Shown here: positions 12,429 to 13,809 of the stretch, in pieces
How positions within the stretch are numbered: position 1 is the first letter of the stretch
Layout: each line of letters starts with the position of its first letter
Notes under the pieces: generated by a model
The model's input: only the letters and a program-made list of their open reading frames with translations
What the model was told of the DNA's origin: nothing
Database searches by the model: none
From: Verrucomicrobiota bacterium
GTDB lineage: Bacteria > Verrucomicrobiota > Verrucomicrobiia > Chthoniobacterales > JAFAMB01
Direction: 5' to 3'
Length of the DNA: 13,809 bases
Assembly (NCBI GenBank): GCA_019241095.1
Contig: JAFAXJ010000088.1
Location: forward strand, 1 to 13,809
Translations under genes and position numbers: made by a program

Positions 12429-13304
12429 ATGAGCAGTAATCTTGCTAAACTTAAAGCCCATTGCCTGCCGATTAGACCGGCAGAGTTTACCGAGCACCAG
12501 CTTTTCCCGCTGGAGATGGATACCCGCGAAGGAGAAAAAATCCGCAAAGCACATTCATCATCGGAAAGATATCCGGAGCTTGACCCGGCTGGGCTGGCTC
12601 AGTCCTACAGCGATCCTGAAACAGGTTTAGAACTTCCCGTTTTCGGTGTTTTTGAGCTCAATGGCAAAGCAACGAAGACCTACAACGTGAGCCTTCACGA
12701 TCAGGATATGTCTGCCCAGCTGAATTGTCTCGATTCGAAACTTCCTTGGACACGGGTTCGCAACTCGCTTGAATTAAAAATAAATCAGCGACCTCTCAAG
12801 GCACGGGAAATCGGCGGCTACGTTTCCATCCTGTGGGGCATGATGATTTGCGCGTTTTCAGTGGTCGGCTTCTGGCTGGCTAAAGAAGAGAAGATTTCGC
12901 CAGCATTTTTCTTTTCGTTTCTGCCCGTTGCTATTGGAATTCTGCTTTTAGGCTGGGTGTTTGTAGAAACTCGTTGGCCTATCAAAATGTTGCGCCTTAG
13001 AGCTGACTTCAACGGCTTACTGCCTGCGACCAGTCGCCGTATTGCGCATACAGCTAGCGCCGATTTTGACAGAATGTTTATTGTTACGGACCAGCAAGGA
13101 CGTTGGCAAAGTGACCTTTTGGCAGACCCGCATCCTCCATTGACAGATCCTCTTTTGATCGGATCCAAAAAGATTGGCAATGAAGATCGGTTCTTTCTTC
13201 TTGATGCTTTCGATCTAACAACCGCTGAAGACTATCTGGTCGCTGAGTTCACCACAATAAACGTCGAACCGGTATCGGGGTCCTCGGGAAAGCCGATTGA
13301 TTAG
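12429..13304 (+). CDS. Hypothetical membrane protein with two transmembrane helices
   Basis: I do not recognise this 291-residue protein. Residues 1-125 are soluble and fairly hydrophilic, including a segment VFGVFELNGKATKTYNVSL with beta character. Two hydrophobic helices follow at about 131-150 and 158-178, joined by a short AKEEKIS turn. The C-terminal ~110 residues are again soluble and rich in Asp and Arg. The two soluble parts therefore face the same side, probably the cytoplasm because the segment after helix 2 is basic (RWPIKMLRLR). ATG 12429 is chosen; a TTG at 12372 would extend the frame but adds a basic, non-conserved-looking stretch. No clear Shine-Dalgarno is seen. The 172-base gap before it contains no recognised gene. 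Coding is likely from length and composition. Confidence 0.72.
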   Translation: MSSNLAKLKAHCLPIRPAEFTEHQLFPLEMDTREGEKIRKAHSSSERYPELDPAGLAQSYSDPETGLELPVFGVFELNGKATKTYNVSLHDQDMSAQLNCLDSKLPWTRVRNSLELKINQRPLKAREIGGYVSILWGMMICAFSVVGFWLAKEEKISPAFFFSFLPVAIGILLLGWVFVETRWPIKMLRLRADFNGLLPATSRRIAHTASADFDRMFIVTDQQGRWQSDLLADPHPPLTDPLLIGSKKIGNEDRFFLLDAFDLTTAEDYLVAEFTTINVEPVSGSSGKPID

Positions 13305-13343
13305 GTTTAGAAGATTTTGGCCCTGCAATTAGCTAAGATTTAA

Positions 13344-13809
13344 ATGGAGCAGCCAGAGGTTCCGGTAGAGCATCTTCACGAGGAAATCCATCATCGCGCT
13401 GAACATTCCCGTGAAAAGTGGATCCTGGGCGTAGCTTTAAGCTCGGCGCTTCTAGCCGGGTTAGCGGCGGTGGCGTCCCTTATGGCCGGTCATTTCGTCA
13501 ATGAGGCGATGATTCAACAGATTAAGTCGGCCGGTCGTTGGGAGTACTACCAGGCTAAAAGTATCAAGGAAGCCCAGCTTACCGGCAAGATCGAGATACT
13601 GGAAGCTCTGGGCAAACCAGTGCTTCCGGGTGACCAGGGGAAAATTGACGAGTACGAAAAGGAAAAAAAGGACATTCAGGGAAATGCGTCAGAACTCGAG
13701 AAAGAATCGACCCATCTCCTGCATCGTCATGAGGTTTTGTCGCGGAGCGTCACATTTTTCCAGATTGCTATCGCCGTCGGGGCCATTGCCGTTCTGATCA
13801 AACGAAGAT
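13344..13809 (+). CDS. DUF4337 family membrane protein, 3' truncated by window edge
   Basis: From ATG 13344 the frame is open to the window end (155 codons). The N-terminus is rich in His and Glu (VEHLHEEIHHRAEHSREKW), then a first transmembrane helix at about residues 32-52 (LGVALSSALLAGLAAVASLM). The DUF4337 signature RWEYYQAKSIKE follows at about 70-81, then a charged, coiled-coil-like helical stretch to about 135, and a second hydrophobic helix (FQIAIAVGAIAVLI) just before the edge. DUF4337 proteins are small bacterial membrane proteins of unknown function, usually with a terminal helix pair like this. The gene follows the hypothetical membrane protein by 39 bases on the same strand. Family call is from recalled pattern and fairly sure; function unknown. 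Confidence 0.8.
   Translation, partial: MEQPEVPVEHLHEEIHHRAEHSREKWILGVALSSALLAGLAAVASLMAGHFVNEAMIQQIKSAGRWEYYQAKSIKEAQLTGKIEILEALGKPVLPGDQGKIDEYEKEKKDIQGNASELEKESTHLLHRHEVLSRSVTFFQIAIAVGAIAVLIKRR

Overview
The window comes from a bacterial chromosome of moderate GC content with densely packed genes. It contains no rRNA, tRNA, CRISPR array, insertion sequence or phage gene that I can see. The organism is most likely a free-living, probably soil-type Gram-negative bacterium. A tiny poly-proline lipoprotein, a DUF4337 protein, a large secreted S9 peptidase and weak or absent Shine-Dalgarno sequences on many genes suggest the Verrucomicrobia, but this placement is inference and not proven by a marker gene.

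Layout. At 1-1678 (+) lie the end of an unknown gene, a Nif3-type dinuclear-metal protein and a 3-methyladenine DNA glycosylase, packed as an operon. At 1710-1838 (-) is a 42-residue lipoprotein that is easy to miss, with a strong ribosome binding site and its own terminator, which lies inside the 3' end of the glycosylase gene. At 1991-2446 (-) is a small L,D-transpeptidase without a visible export signal, divergent by only 23 bp from asd (2470-3486, +). The asd gene is complete except for an in-frame TAG at codon 79. Behind it (3520-3781) is the C-terminal remnant of a berberine-bridge-type FAD oxidoreductase, which is also frameshifted at a run of seven G. A degenerate ATG-containing short repeat follows.

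At 3931-5115 (+) is a YbjJ-like MFS transporter. It converges, across a hairpin-rich gap, with a secreted prolyl-oligopeptidase-family peptidase (5229-7109, -). Divergent from that is a tight group of three (7191-9901, +): a histone-deacetylase-fold amidohydrolase, a CxC-containing YraQ/ArsP-type permease, and its usual TIGR03943/DUF1980 partner, whose start overlaps the permease end. Next come an alpha/beta hydrolase and an FAD amine-oxidase-fold oxidoreductase separated by one base (10054-12256, +), an unrecognised two-helix membrane protein (12429-13304, +) and a DUF4337 protein cut by the window end (13344-13809, +).

Most genes are housekeeping or common accessory functions, and I do not see a clear new defence or biosynthetic system. 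The points most worth a second look are the interrupted asd gene beside a decaying oxidoreductase fragment, the small lipoprotein, the deacetylase-permease-TIGR03943 unit, and a 9-bp tandem expansion within the hydrolase gene.
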